Source: Hydrogenophaga intermedia
GTDB taxonomy: Bacteria; Pseudomonadota; Gammaproteobacteria; Burkholderiales; Burkholderiaceae_C
Reading direction: 5' to 3'
DNA length: 64,000 nt
Assembly: GCF_023715105.1 (NCBI RefSeq)
Contig: NZ_JAMBNO010000001.1
Coordinates: forward strand, 248,001 to 312,000
Position 1 is the stretch's first letter. The number at the start of each line of letters is the position of its first letter. The notes beneath the pieces were generated by a model. It was not told where the DNA came from. It was given only the letters and a program-made list of their open reading frames with translations, and did not search any database. Below are positions 47,118 to 55,470 of this stretch, one piece after another. Position numbers and translations under genes: made by a program.

Positions 47118-47687
47118 ATGTTCTTCAACCTCCCCACCCTGCTGACCTGGGCCCGCATCGTGGCCATTCCGCTGATCGTGGGGGTGTTCTATCTGGACTC
47201 GCTCTCGCCAGTGGAGCAAAACGTCATCGCCACCGCGATGTTCATCGTCTTTGCGCTGACCGATTGGGCCGACGGCTACCTGGCGCGCAAGCTCAACCAG
47301 ACCTCGGCCTTTGGTGCCTTCCTCGACCCGGTGGCCGACAAGTTTCTGGTGTGCGCGAGCCTGCTGGTGCTGGTGCACATGGACCGCGCAGACGTGTTCG
47401 CGGCGCTCATCATCATCGGCCGCGAGATCGCGATCTCCTCACTGCGCGAGTGGATGGCCATCATCGGCGCCACCAAGAGCGTGGCGGTGCACATGATCGG
47501 CAAGGTCAAGACCATGGTGCAGATGATTGCCATTCCCTTCCTGCTGTACGACGGCCGCCTGCTCGGCCTGGTCGACACGCGCCTGTGGGGCAGTTGGCTG
47601 TTGTGGATCTCGGCCGTCCTCACGGTGTGGTCCATGGTTTATTACCTGCAGAAGGCCATTCCCGAGATCCGTGCGCGCTCGCGCTGA
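47118..47687 (+). CDS. pgsA: CDP-diacylglycerol-glycerol-3-phosphate 3-phosphatidyltransferase
   Basis: PgsA makes phosphatidylglycerol phosphate, the first committed step to phosphatidylglycerol. The 189-residue membrane protein has the CDP-alcohol phosphotransferase motif with its Asp residues in DWADGYLARKLNQTSAFGAFLDPVADK. It starts MFFNLPTLLTWARIVAIPLIVG, which matches the family; ATG 47076 at the uvrC stop would add 14 unlikely residues. The uvrC-pgsA order is widespread in proteobacteria, so cotranscription is likely. Confidence 0.95.
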   Translation: MFFNLPTLLTWARIVAIPLIVGVFYLDSLSPVEQNVIATAMFIVFALTDWADGYLARKLNQTSAFGAFLDPVADKFLVCASLLVLVHMDRADVFAALIIIGREIAISSLREWMAIIGATKSVAVHMIGKVKTMVQMIAIPFLLYDGRLLGLVDTRLWGSWLLWISAVLTVWSMVYYLQKAIPEIRARSR

Positions 47688-47697
47688 CCCTGCTTCC

Positions 47698-48597
47698 GTG
47701 ACCGCTTCCCCGCAAAACAACGGCTGGCTGCGCGCCATGCCCTGGGTGTTCGTGCTGATCTGGAGCACGGGCTTCATCGTCGCGCGCTACGGCATGCCGC
47801 ACGCACCGCCGCTGTCGTTCCTGGCCATGCGCTATGCGCTGTCCATCCTGTGTTTCCTGCCGTGGATCGTGTGGGCCGGCGTGAAGTGGCCCACCAGCCG
47901 CGCCCAATGGCTGCACCTGTCGGTGGTGGGCGTGCTCATGCACGCGGGCTACCTGGGCGGCGTGTGGGCCGCGGTGAAGGCGGGCATGGGTTCGGGTCTG
48001 TCGGCGCTCATCGTGGGGTTGCAGCCGGTGCTGACCGCCATCTGGCTCAGCACCATGGGGGGCGCTCAGGGGCAGGTGTCGCGCCGGCAATGGCTGGGGT
48101 TGCTGCTGGGCTTTGCCGGCCTGGTGCTGGTGGTGTGGCGCAAGCTGGTGGAGGGCTCCCCGGGCGACCAGGCCAACGCTGAGAACCTCGCCTACGCGGT
48201 GTTCGCGCTGTTTGCCATCACCGCGGGCACGCTGTACCAGAAGCGCCATGTGCAGGCGTGCGATGTGCGCACAGCGAACACGGTGCAGCTCATCGCGGCC
48301 TTCATCGTGACCTTGCCGTTGGCGCTGCTGGAGGCCGAATCCATGCGCTTCACCGGTGAGTTCATGGGTGCGATGGCATGGTCGGTGCTCGGGCTCACGC
48401 TGGGGGGCAGTTCGCTGCTGTACATGCTCATCCAGCGTGGCGCCGCGGCCAGCGTGGCCAGCCTCATGTACCTGGTGCCGCCGTGCACGGCGCTCATGGC
48501 CTGGCTGCTGTTCGGCGAGCCGATCACCGCGCTCACGGTGGCCGGCATCGCACTCACGGCCTTCGGCGTGAGCCTGGTCGTGCGCGCGCCGCGCTAG
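47698..48597 (+). CDS. EamA/DMT family transporter
   Basis: This is a ten-helix drug/metabolite transporter of 299 residues built of two EamA repeats. The first repeat is LIWSTGFIVARYGMPHAPPLSFLAMRYALSILCFLPWI, and the second has LGLTLGGSSLLYMLIQRGAAASVASLMYLVPPCTALMAWLLFGEPIT. GTG 47698 gives a short hydrophilic N-terminus. The substrate is unknown (amino acids or related metabolites are typical). Its last 44 bases overlap the end of the LysR gene on the other strand. Confidence 0.9.
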   Translation: MTASPQNNGWLRAMPWVFVLIWSTGFIVARYGMPHAPPLSFLAMRYALSILCFLPWIVWAGVKWPTSRAQWLHLSVVGVLMHAGYLGGVWAAVKAGMGSGLSALIVGLQPVLTAIWLSTMGGAQGQVSRRQWLGLLLGFAGLVLVVWRKLVEGSPGDQANAENLAYAVFALFAITAGTLYQKRHVQACDVRTANTVQLIAAFIVTLPLALLEAESMRFTGEFMGAMAWSVLGLTLGGSSLLYMLIQRGAAASVASLMYLVPPCTALMAWLLFGEPITALTVAGIALTAFGVSLVVRAPR

Positions 48598-49525
48598 GCA
48601 CCAGCCGCCAGGGCTCGCTGCGAAAGGCCTCGGTCAGAGCGGCCACCAGCAGCTGGATGCGCCTGGGCGATTGCGCTCGCCAGGGCGCAAGCCAGTGGAT
48701 GTCGGCGTCGCGGTGGCTCCAGTCGGGCAGCACGTGCACCAGCGCGCCGCTGGCGATCTGGTGCGCGACGTCCCACAGGCTGCGCAGCATGATGCCGTGG
48801 CCGGCCAGGCACCAGTCGCGCACGAGCTCGCCCGAGTTGCTCGACAAGGGGCCCGCGATCGTGATGCGTTGAACCTCGGCATGGCCCTCGCGCTGCAACG
48901 CCCAGTGGTCGTGGCGGTGGGGGCCGGCGTCGGTGTGCTCGCGCACCACCAGGCAATGGTGCATGGTCAGGTCTTCCAGGCTTTGTGGTTCGCCGTGCAC
49001 CGCCAGGTAGGCGGGGGAGGCCACCAGCACGCGCCGGTTCGGCGCCAGCCGACGCGACACCCATTCGCCCGCCCGTTGGTGTGGTGCGCTCCAGAGCCAC
49101 ACCGCACCATCCAGCCCTTCGCCGGCCAGATCAGGCAGCCGATCGGTGAGTTGCAACTGGACCGACACCGCCGGGTGTTGCGCCTGAAATCGCGCCAACA
49201 CCGGGCCCAGCCACAGGCGACCGAAACCGAAGGTGGCGACAAGGCGGATCGGCCCGGCGGGCTCGGCCTGGCGTTCGCGCAACTCGGTCTCCAGCGACTC
49301 GAAACCGCGAAGCAGCTCGGCAGCGCGCAGCGACAGCGTCTCTCCCTCCGCCGTGGCGCTCACCCGGCGCGTGGTGCGCTGGAACAGGCGCACGCCCAGC
49401 GAGGCCTCCAGGCCCGCGAGCCGGCGCGTGATGGCCGAGGGCGTGAGCCCCAGCACCTGCGCCGCCTGCGCCAGGCTGCCGTGCTGGTGCACCGCATGCA
49501 CCACCTCCAGATCGGTGCGGTCCAT
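48554..49525 (-). CDS. LysR-family transcriptional regulator
   Basis: This is a LysR-type regulator of 323 residues. The N-terminal winged HTH is MDRTDLEVVHAVHQHGSLAQAAQVLGLTPSAITRRLAGLEASLGVRLFQRTTRRVSATAEGE (1-62), and the rest is a two-lobe substrate domain (GPIRLVATFGFGRLWLGPVLARFQAQHP onward). The basic Ser/Arg tail is probably disordered. It is divergent from the tartrate-dehydrogenase-type gene and, by position and by the inverted repeat in the gap, is its likely activator. The 3' end overlaps the EamA gene antiparallel. Confidence 0.9.
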   Translation of the reverse strand: MDRTDLEVVHAVHQHGSLAQAAQVLGLTPSAITRRLAGLEASLGVRLFQRTTRRVSATAEGETLSLRAAELLRGFESLETELRERQAEPAGPIRLVATFGFGRLWLGPVLARFQAQHPAVSVQLQLTDRLPDLAGEGLDGAVWLWSAPHQRAGEWVSRRLAPNRRVLVASPAYLAVHGEPQSLEDLTMHHCLVVREHTDAGPHRHDHWALQREGHAEVQRITIAGPLSSNSGELVRDWCLAGHGIMLRSLWDVAHQIASGALVHVLPDWSHRDADIHWLAPWRAQSPRRIQLLVAALTEAFRSEPWRLVPSAARARPGSRRRP

Positions 49526-49540
49526 TCATTGCTCCAGGTT

Positions 49541-49564
49541 CAATAATGAATGGACGAATTATTG
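49541..49564. promoter_or_regulatory. Candidate LysR binding site
   Basis: CAATAAT (49541-49547) and ATTATTG (49558-49564) form an inverted repeat with a 10-base spacer. This AT-rich patch sits just upstream of the lysR start and 48 bases before the dehydrogenase start, a usual position for a LysR recognition site. Confidence 0.5.
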
Positions 49565-49611
49565 CGAATGAAACCGATACAGTGCGTGTCAAGCCATTCA
49601 GGAGAACCACC

Positions 49612-50697
49612 ATGAGCAAACACCGCATCGCCGTCATCGCTGGCGACGGCATCGGCACCGAAGTCATGCCCGAGGGCCTGCGCGCCATGGAAGCCGCGGC
49701 CTCGCGCTTCAACATCGACCTGCAGTTCGACCACTTCGACTTCAGCAGTTGCGATTACTTCGAAAAGCACGGCCAGATGCTGCCCGACGACTGGAAGGAC
49801 CGCATCGGCGGCCACGATGCCATCTACTTCGGCGCCGTGGGCTGGCCCGACAAGGTCCCCGACCACGTCTCGCTGTGGGGTTCGCTGCTGCTGTTCCGGC
49901 GCGAGTTTGACCAGTACATCAACCTGCGTCCTGCGCGCCTGATGCCCGGCGTGACGGCCCCCGTGGTGCGCCGCGATGGCTCGCCCCGCCAGCCCGGCGA
50001 GATCGACATGGTCATCGTGCGCGAGAACACCGAGGGCGAGTACAGCAGCGTCGGTGGGCGCATGTACGCGGGCACGCCGCGCGAGATCGTGATCCAGGAA
50101 ACGGTGATGTCGCGCCACGGCGTGGACCGTGTATTGCGTCACGCTTTCGAGCTCGCGCGCTCGCGACCGAAGAAGCACCTCACCAGCGCGACCAAAAGCA
50201 ACGGCATCGCCATCACCATGCCGTACTGGGACGAGCGCGTGGCCGCCATGGCAAAAGAGTATCCCGATGTAACGGTGGACAAGTTCCACATCGACATCCT
50301 CACCGCCCATTTCGTGCAGCGGCCCGACTTCTTCGATGTCGTGGTGGGCAGCAACCTGTTCGGCGACATCCTGTCCGACCTCGGCCCAGCCTGCACCGGC
50401 ACCATCGGCATTGCGCCCAGCGCCAACCTCAACCCGAGCCGCGAACACCCCTCGCTGTTCGAGCCGGTGCACGGCTCCGCGCCGGACATCGCCGGCAAAG
50501 GCATTGCCAACCCGATCGGCCAGATCTGGTGCGGCGCGCTGATGCTCGACTTTCTGGGGCACCGGGACGCGCACGATGCCGTGCTGCGCGCGATCGAAGC
50601 CGCGCTGCAGCCCGGCAGCGGCGCGCCGCGCACCCCGGACCTGGGAGGCAAGGCCGGCACCAGCGACCTCGGCCGCGCGATCGCTTCCCTCATCTGA
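49612..50697 (+). CDS. Tartrate dehydrogenase / decarboxylating malate dehydrogenase family
   Basis: This is an NAD-dependent beta-decarboxylating dehydrogenase of 361 residues, related to isopropylmalate dehydrogenase but with the TtuC-type pattern. Visible features are AVIAGDGIGTEVMPEGLRAM (N-terminal), DMVIVRENTEGEYSSVGG, LTSATKSNGI (catalytic Lys), FHIDILTAHFVQRPDFFDVVVGSNLFGDILSDL (metal-binding Asp) and the HGSAPDIAGKGIANP adenosine loop. ATG 49612 has a strong AGGAGA site. Tartrate, malate or a related 2-hydroxyacid is the expected substrate. It is divergent from the LysR gene. Confidence 0.9.
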   Translation: MSKHRIAVIAGDGIGTEVMPEGLRAMEAAASRFNIDLQFDHFDFSSCDYFEKHGQMLPDDWKDRIGGHDAIYFGAVGWPDKVPDHVSLWGSLLLFRREFDQYINLRPARLMPGVTAPVVRRDGSPRQPGEIDMVIVRENTEGEYSSVGGRMYAGTPREIVIQETVMSRHGVDRVLRHAFELARSRPKKHLTSATKSNGIAITMPYWDERVAAMAKEYPDVTVDKFHIDILTAHFVQRPDFFDVVVGSNLFGDILSDLGPACTGTIGIAPSANLNPSREHPSLFEPVHGSAPDIAGKGIANPIGQIWCGALMLDFLGHRDAHDAVLRAIEAALQPGSGAPRTPDLGGKAGTSDLGRAIASLI

Positions 50698-50792
50698 GAC
50701 GGTTCATGGAAAGTCCGTAGGGCGCGGCGCCCGTTGTCGCGCGTGGGTGCGACTAGAATCGCCGCTCGCGTGGCCCACGCGCTGCAAAGTCC

Positions 50793-50831
50793 CGTGTCGT
50801 GTTGACACGCTCTGCGGCACGTGGGTCTAAT
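50793..50831 (+). promoter_or_regulatory. hupB promoter with overlapping inverted repeat
   Basis: TTGACA (50802-50807) and TCTAAT (50826-50831) are spaced by 18 bases. The -35 box is inside an inverted repeat, CGTGTC (50793-50798) and GACACG (50804-50809). The transcript would have a leader of about 120 bases before hupB. The remaining upstream gap (50698-50792) shows nothing else. Confidence 0.7.
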
Positions 50832-50959
50832 CTTTGGGAGCACGCACCGGTCTGTGAAGCCGCGGCCTGCGACCCGGGGATGACCGGGCCTTGCCACGCA
50901 GCCCTGGCTGCTGGCGGCCCGCCCAACGAACCAACCTATCCATTGAAGAGGGGCTTTTC

Positions 50960-51232
50960 GTGAACAAAACCGAACTCGTCGAACACATCGCCAAGCACGC
51001 CGACATCTCCAAGGCTGCAGCGACGCGCGCTCTGGACTCGACCATCGCCGCCATCCGCACCACCCTCAAAAAAGGCGGCACCGTTTCCCTGGTGGGCTTC
51101 GGCTCGTTCGGCGTCACCAAACGCCCGGCTCGCAAGGGTCGCAACCCGCGCACCGGCGCCGAGATTAAAATCAAGGCCGCCAAGGTGCCGAAGTTCCGCC
51201 CCGGCAAGGCACTGAAGGACGCGGTCAACTGA
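50960..51232 (+). CDS. hupB: HU family DNA-binding protein (beta subunit)
   Basis: This nucleoid protein bends and compacts DNA. It is exactly 90 residues, the normal HU length, from GTG 50960 with GAAGAGGGG upstream. The signature [26 protein letters not shown] marks the DNA-binding arms, with the intercalating Pro in RNPRTG. As in many proteobacteria, it is followed by ppiD, here with a tRNA-Val gene inserted. The tRNA lies only 19 bases after the stop, so the two are probably cotranscribed. Confidence 0.96.
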   Translation: MNKTELVEHIAKHADISKAAATRALDSTIAAIRTTLKKGGTVSLVGFGSFGVTKRPARKGRNPRTGAEIKIKAAKVPKFRPGKALKDAVN

Positions 51233-51251
51233 TCCGCACGCCAAAGCACAT

Positions 51252-51327
51252 GGGTGCTTAGCTCAGTCGGTAGAGCGGCGCCCTTACAAGGCGTAGGTCG
51301 GCGGTTCGACCCCGTCAGCACCCACCA
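51252..51327 (+). tRNA. tRNA-Val (anticodon TAC)
   Basis: This is a 76-base cloverleaf: acceptor GGGTGCT (51252-51258) pairs with AGCACCC (51317-51323), the discriminator is A, and CCA is encoded. The anticodon loop CTTACAA gives TAC. The D-arm (GCTCAGTCGGTAGAGC) and T-loop (GGTTCGACCC) are standard. Confidence 0.97.
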
Positions 51328-51331
51328 AGAA

Positions 51332-51359
51332 AAAGGCGAACGAGGGTTCGCCTTTTTTG
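51332..51359 (+). terminator. Rho-independent terminator after tRNA-Val
   Basis: AAGGCGAAC (51333-51341) pairs with GTTCGCCTT (51346-51354) and six T are included in the tail. It separates the hupB-tRNA-Val transcript from ppiD. Confidence 0.88.
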
Positions 51360-51408
51360 TTGTCCGTCAGAATCCGGCGTTTGCACCAGCCATCACAGGG
51401 TATCCCGC

Positions 51409-53337
51409 ATGTTCGACCTCATCCGCGATCGCAAGAAGTTCCTCATGGGCTTCCTGTTGATCCTGATCATTCCGTCCTTCGTGTTGTTCGGCGTCGAGGG
51501 CTACACGCGTTTCAGCGAAGGCGGCGAGGCGGTGGCCACGGTGGACGGCAAGGACATCAAGCGCGCCGAGTGGGATCTGGCCCACCGCCAGGAGGCACAG
51601 CGCCTGCGCGAAATGCTGCCCTCGATCGACCCGGCGCTGCTCGACAGCGAGCAGGCCCGCTACGAAAGCCTGGAGCGCCTGGTACGCCAGCGGGTGCTCG
51701 CCACGGCAGCCAACAAGCTCAATGTGTTCACCACCGACCAGCGCCTGGCGCGCGAGTTGCAGCAGAACCAGGCCATTGCCGCGCTGCGCAAGCCCGACGG
51801 CACGCTCGACGTCGAGGCCTATCGCCAGTTGCTGGCCCGCCAGGGCATGACGCCCGAGATGTTCGAGGCATCGGTGCGGGCCGATCTCTCGCAGCGCCAG
51901 GTGGTGCAGGGCGTGCAGGGCTCGGGCCTCGCGTCCACGGCCATGGCCCGCGCCACGCTCAACGCCTTCTTCGAGCAGCGCGAGGTGCGCGTCAAGACCT
52001 TCGCCGCGAGCGACTTTGCATCGCGCGTGAACCCCAGCGAGGCCGACATCGAAGCCTTCTACAAGGACAACGCCGCGCTGTTCCAGGCACCCGAGCAGGC
52101 CGACATCGAATACCTCGTGCTCGACGCAGCCGCGCTGCAGCAGGGCATCACGCTCAGCGAGGCCGACCTGCGCAGCTACTACGACCAGAACGCCGCCCAA
52201 CTCAGCGGGGCTGAGGAGCGCCGCGCCAGCCACATCCTGCTCACCGTGCCGCAGGGTGCCACGCCCGAGCAGAAGGCCGAAGTGCGCAGCAAGGCAGAAG
52301 GCCTGCTTGCGCAGGTCAAGTCCGATCCGGCGAAGTTTGCCGAGCTGGCCAAGGCCAACTCGCAGGACCCGGGCTCCGCAGCCAACGGCGGCGACCTCGA
52401 CTTCTTCGGTCGCGGCGCCATGGTGGCTCCGTTCGAGCAGGCCGTGTTTGCCATGACCAAGGGCCAGATCTCCGACATCGTGGAAACCGACTTCGGTTTC
52501 CACATCATCCAGCTCACCGACATCAAGGCGCCACCCGTGAAGCCTTTCGCCGAGGTGCGCGCGCAGATCGAGGCCCAGCTCAAGCAGCAGCAGGCGCAGC
52601 GGCAGTTTGCCGAGGCGGCCGACACCTTCAGCAACATGGTCTACGAACAGGCCGACAGCCTGCAGCCCACGGCCGAGCGCCTGAAGCTGCCGGTGCAGAC
52701 CGCCAAGGGCGTGCTGCGCACACCGGCCCCGGGCCAGCAAGGTGTGCTGACCAACGCGCGACTGCTCGAGGCGTTGTTCGCGCCGGAGGCCATCAGCTCG
52801 AAACGCAACACCGAGGCCATCGAAACCGGCAGCAGCCAGCTGGTGGCCGCGCGCATCGTCGAGCACCGCCCGGCACGCACGCAACCGCTGGCCGAGGTAC
52901 GTGAGCAGGTGCGTCAGCGCCTGGTGGCCCAGCGCTCGGCCGAACTGGCCCGCGAGGAAGGCGAGAAGCAACTGGCCGCCTGGCGTGGCGGTGCCGATGC
53001 CGCCGCGCTCGGCAACGCTGTCACCGTCTCGCGCGAATCGGCGCAGAACCTCGACCCCCGCGTGCTCGACGCCGCGCTTTCGGCCGACCCCAAGGCCTTG
53101 CCGGCCTGGGTGGGTGTTTCGCTCGATGCTCGGGGCTACGCGGTGGTGCAGGTGACCAAGGTGGTGCCGCGTGGCGACGTGCCCGCGCAGCGCCTGGCCC
53201 AGGAGGTGCAACAGGTGAACCAGTGGTGGTCGTCCGCCGAAGGCGAGGCTTACTACGAGACGCTGAAGGACCGCTTCAAGGCACGCATCCTGGTGCCGCG
53301 CCCGGCTGCCAATGCGGCGCCGACAGCGCAACGCTGA
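51409..53337 (+). CDS. ppiD: Periplasmic folding chaperone PpiD (SurA_N / parvulin)
   Basis: This is an inner-membrane-anchored periplasmic chaperone of 642 residues. It begins with a short cytoplasmic stretch and a membrane helix (MFDLIRDRKKFLMGFLLILIIPSFVLFGVEGY). The SurA-like helical part carries the substrate-binding region (about 40-260). A parvulin domain lies at about 270-365 (RRASHILLTVPQGATPEQ, GGDLDFFGRGAMVAPFEQAVFAMTKGQISDIVETDFGFHIIQL), and a long C-terminal region follows. The hupB-ppiD neighbourhood supports the name. It ends 37 bases before tRNA-His. Confidence 0.93.
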   Translation: MFDLIRDRKKFLMGFLLILIIPSFVLFGVEGYTRFSEGGEAVATVDGKDIKRAEWDLAHRQEAQRLREMLPSIDPALLDSEQARYESLERLVRQRVLATAANKLNVFTTDQRLARELQQNQAIAALRKPDGTLDVEAYRQLLARQGMTPEMFEASVRADLSQRQVVQGVQGSGLASTAMARATLNAFFEQREVRVKTFAASDFASRVNPSEADIEAFYKDNAALFQAPEQADIEYLVLDAAALQQGITLSEADLRSYYDQNAAQLSGAEERRASHILLTVPQGATPEQKAEVRSKAEGLLAQVKSDPAKFAELAKANSQDPGSAANGGDLDFFGRGAMVAPFEQAVFAMTKGQISDIVETDFGFHIIQLTDIKAPPVKPFAEVRAQIEAQLKQQQAQRQFAEAADTFSNMVYEQADSLQPTAERLKLPVQTAKGVLRTPAPGQQGVLTNARLLEALFAPEAISSKRNTEAIETGSSQLVAARIVEHRPARTQPLAEVREQVRQRLVAQRSAELAREEGEKQLAAWRGGADAAALGNAVTVSRESAQNLDPRVLDAALSADPKALPAWVGVSLDARGYAVVQVTKVVPRGDVPAQRLAQEVQQVNQWWSSAEGEAYYETLKDRFKARILVPRPAANAAPTAQR

Positions 53338-53357
53338 GATGTACCGCGCCCGGACGC

Positions 53358-53363
53358 TATAAT
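53358..53363 (+). promoter_or_regulatory. Predicted tRNA-His promoter (-10)
   Basis: A perfect TATAAT lies 11 bases upstream of the mature tRNA-His 5' end, in the short gap after ppiD. A -35 match is weak (TGAGAT, overlapping the ppiD stop). Confidence 0.6.
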
Positions 53364-53374
53364 GTGCGGCTTGC

Positions 53375-53451
53375 GGTGGCTGTAGCTCAGTTGGTAGAGT
53401 CCCAGATTGTGATTCTGGTTGTCGTGGGTTCGAGTCCCATCAGCCACCCCA
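53375..53451 (+). tRNA. tRNA-His (anticodon GTG)
   Basis: This is a 77-base cloverleaf including the His-specific extra G at position -1 (53375), opposite C73 (53448). Acceptor GTGGCTG pairs with CAGCCAC, and CCA is encoded (53449-53451). The anticodon loop TTGTGAT gives GTG. Confidence 0.97.
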
Positions 53452-53475
53452 CCGGATTGCGCTGACATCAGCGGA

Positions 53476-53509
53476 AAAGCAAAAGGCCCCTCACGGGGCC
53501 TTTTGCTTT
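53476..53509. terminator. Bidirectional terminator between tRNA-His and dctM
   Basis: AAAGCAAAAGGCCCC (53476-53490) pairs perfectly with GGGGCCTTTTGCTTT (53495-53509) around TCAC. The long stem with A/T flanks works on both strands and separates the convergent tRNA-His and TRAP transcripts. Confidence 0.88.
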
Positions 53510-53534
53510 GTGGTCAACGTCTCGGCTTCGGCGA

Positions 53535-54863
53535 TCAGGTGAGCGCCAGCGAGAGGGCCGGGAACAGTGCCACGAGCAGCAGCACGAACAGCATGGCGCC
53601 CACATAGGGCAGGGTGCCGCCGAAGATCGACTCCACCGTCACGCCTGGGTCGTTCAGGGTCGACTTCACCGTGAACACCGAGATGCCGAAGGGTGGAGTG
53701 AGCAGGCCGATCTCCACCGCCAGCACCGTGATCACGCCGAACTGGATGAGGTTGAAGCCCAGGTCGGCCGCAATGGGAACCGCCACCGGCGTCATGATGA
53801 GCAGGATGGAGCTCGAGTCGAGAATCATGCCGAGGAAGAGCACGATCACCACGTAGAGCAGCAGGAAGCCATAGGGGCCGAGACCAGCGTCCTGCACCAG
53901 TTCGCTGATCGCCACGGGCACGCCGGCAACCGACAACATGCGGCTGTAGAAGCTCGCCGCGATCAGCAGGATCAGGATGGTGACGGACACGCTGCCGGTT
54001 TCGTGCAGCACGCGCCAGAACCGGCCCTGCCCCAGGCTGCGCCGCGCCAGCGCCACCACCAGCGCGCCGAAGGCGCCGATACCGCCCGCCTCGGTGGGCG
54101 TGAAGAAGCCGCTGTAGAGGCCACCCAGCACCAGCGCCACCAAGGCGACGATCGGTACCAGCTTGCCGGCCATCTGGGGCCCGCTCAGCACAGGCAAGGC
54201 ATCGCGTTGTTTCGCGATGTCCCGGTGTCGTTGCAGGTCGAACACCATGCCCGGCGCAAAACGCGCCAACAGCACGATCATCAGCACGAACACAGCGGCC
54301 AGCATGAAGCCCGGAATCACGCCTGCGATGAACAGCGTGCCGATCGATTGCTCGGCGAGCACGCCGTAGATGATCATGAGCAGGCTCGGCGGGATCATCA
54401 TGCCCAGCACCGAACTGCCAGCCACCGTCCCGGCCGCGAAGGCGGTACGGTAGCCGTGGCGAACCATTTCGGGCACGGCCACGCGCGTGAACACCGCGGC
54501 GGAGGCGATCGACACGCCGGTCACGGCCGCAAATACCGTGTTGGCGGCCACCGTGGCGACGCCCAGGCCACCGCGCACCCGGCGCAGCAGCGATTCGGCA
54601 ACGTCGAACGTGTCCTTGCCAACGTTCGATATCGAGACCAGAAGCCCCATCAGCACGAACAACGGAATGGTGGCGAAGATGTAGTCGGCCACGCCGTTGT
54701 AAGCGGAGAGATAGAGAAGCCGCATGGCCATCTCCACGTCTTCACGCATGAGCCAGATGCCGACGAAGCCGATGCCGATGAGCGCAACGGCGATGTGCAC
54801 CCCCAGCAGGACGAGAAACACCAGCGAGCCGATGAGCAGCGCACCGAACGCGAGTTCGCTCAT
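53535..54863 (-). CDS. dctM: TRAP transporter large permease subunit DctM
   Basis: This is the large membrane subunit of a tripartite ATP-independent periplasmic transporter, 442 residues and about twelve helices. The family signatures are TVAGSSVLGMMIPPSLLMIIYGVLAEQSIGTLFIAGVIPGFMLA and FFTPTEAGGIGAFGALVVAL, with LTPPFGISVFTVKS near the C-terminus. ATG 54863 overlaps the dctQ stop (ATGA). It acts with DctQ as a Na+-driven importer for a substrate delivered by DctP, typically an organic acid. It ends at a bidirectional terminator. Confidence 0.93.
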   Translation of the reverse strand: MSELAFGALLIGSLVFLVLLGVHIAVALIGIGFVGIWLMREDVEMAMRLLYLSAYNGVADYIFATIPLFVLMGLLVSISNVGKDTFDVAESLLRRVRGGLGVATVAANTVFAAVTGVSIASAAVFTRVAVPEMVRHGYRTAFAAGTVAGSSVLGMMIPPSLLMIIYGVLAEQSIGTLFIAGVIPGFMLAAVFVLMIVLLARFAPGMVFDLQRHRDIAKQRDALPVLSGPQMAGKLVPIVALVALVLGGLYSGFFTPTEAGGIGAFGALVVALARRSLGQGRFWRVLHETGSVSVTILILLIAASFYSRMLSVAGVPVAISELVQDAGLGPYGFLLLYVVIVLFLGMILDSSSILLIMTPVAVPIAADLGFNLIQFGVITVLAVEIGLLTPPFGISVFTVKSTLNDPGVTVESIFGGTLPYVGAMLFVLLLVALFPALSLALT

Positions 54864-55411
54864 GTGGGTGCTCCGAACTCGCCGGCATGGCGCCACAGCG
54901 AAGGCATCTGCAGCAGGTAGGCGGCGGCTGCCACCAGAGATCCGCCGACGATCAGCGCCCGGAACGGCCAGGTGGGAACGGTGTAGACACCTTGAACGCC
55001 AAAGAATTCGTTGGCTTGCCAGGCTTGCGTGAGTTCCGGCCACGCAATGAAGGCCAGCGCCAGGAAGAGGAGAGCGCCCAGCAGCGCGTTACCGACCTCC
55101 AGTGCGCGCAGCGCGGTGAGCGAGCGCGCGCCGATGAAGCGAAGCAGGAAGTCGCTGCGTGTCATCTTGCCGGCGCAGATGGCCGCTGCCAGTTGCAGGA
55201 ACACGATGGAGGCGACAGAGCGCGCGGCGAACTCTGCCACGCCGGTGATAGGGCGGTCCAGGAAATTGCGGCCGACCACGTCGGCCACGACCATCATCAT
55301 CATGAGAAAGATCCAGACGGTACCGATGGCAGCCAGCGCACGTGCGATGCCTTGCAGCGGGTGCGTGGGCGCGTTGTTGCCTTCGGCCATGAGGTCAGGT
55401 TCGTTTTGCAC
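54860..55411 (-). CDS. dctQ: TRAP transporter small permease subunit DctQ
   Basis: This is the small four-helix subunit, 183 residues. The DctQ pattern is visible in VWIFLMMMMVVADVVGRNFLDRPITGVAEFAARSVASIVFLQLAAAICAGKMTRSDFLL. The start is taken as GTG 55411 because GAGG lies 6 bases upstream; ATG 55390 is an alternative that would shorten it by seven residues. A strong intrinsic terminator lies in the 59-base gap after dctP, just before this gene, so the permeases are probably made in smaller amounts than the binding protein. Confidence 0.9.
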   Translation of the reverse strand: MQNEPDLMAEGNNAPTHPLQGIARALAAIGTVWIFLMMMMVVADVVGRNFLDRPITGVAEFAARSVASIVFLQLAAAICAGKMTRSDFLLRFIGARSLTALRALEVGNALLGALLFLALAFIAWPELTQAWQANEFFGVQGVYTVPTWPFRALIVGGSLVAAAAYLLQMPSLWRHAGEFGAPT

Positions 55412-55421
55412 GGGTCACCTC

Positions 55422-55460
55422 GAAAAAAATGCGCCCCACACCCGGGCGGGTGCGGGGCGC
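55422..55460 (-). terminator. Intercistronic terminator/attenuator between dctP and dctQ
   Basis: Read on the minus strand, GCGCCCC-GCACCC pairs with GGGTGT-GGGGCGC (13 pairs including one G-T) around a 4-base loop, followed by A and seven T. It lies inside the operon and should reduce transcription into dctQ and dctM. Confidence 0.8.
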
Positions 55461-55470
55461 GGGGGCCTGC

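Noticed and set aside
50698..50792. A second promoter or small RNA upstream of hupB (TAGAAT near 50754)
   Set aside because: The only possible -35 (TTGTCG) is 14 bases away, too close; no terminator follows.
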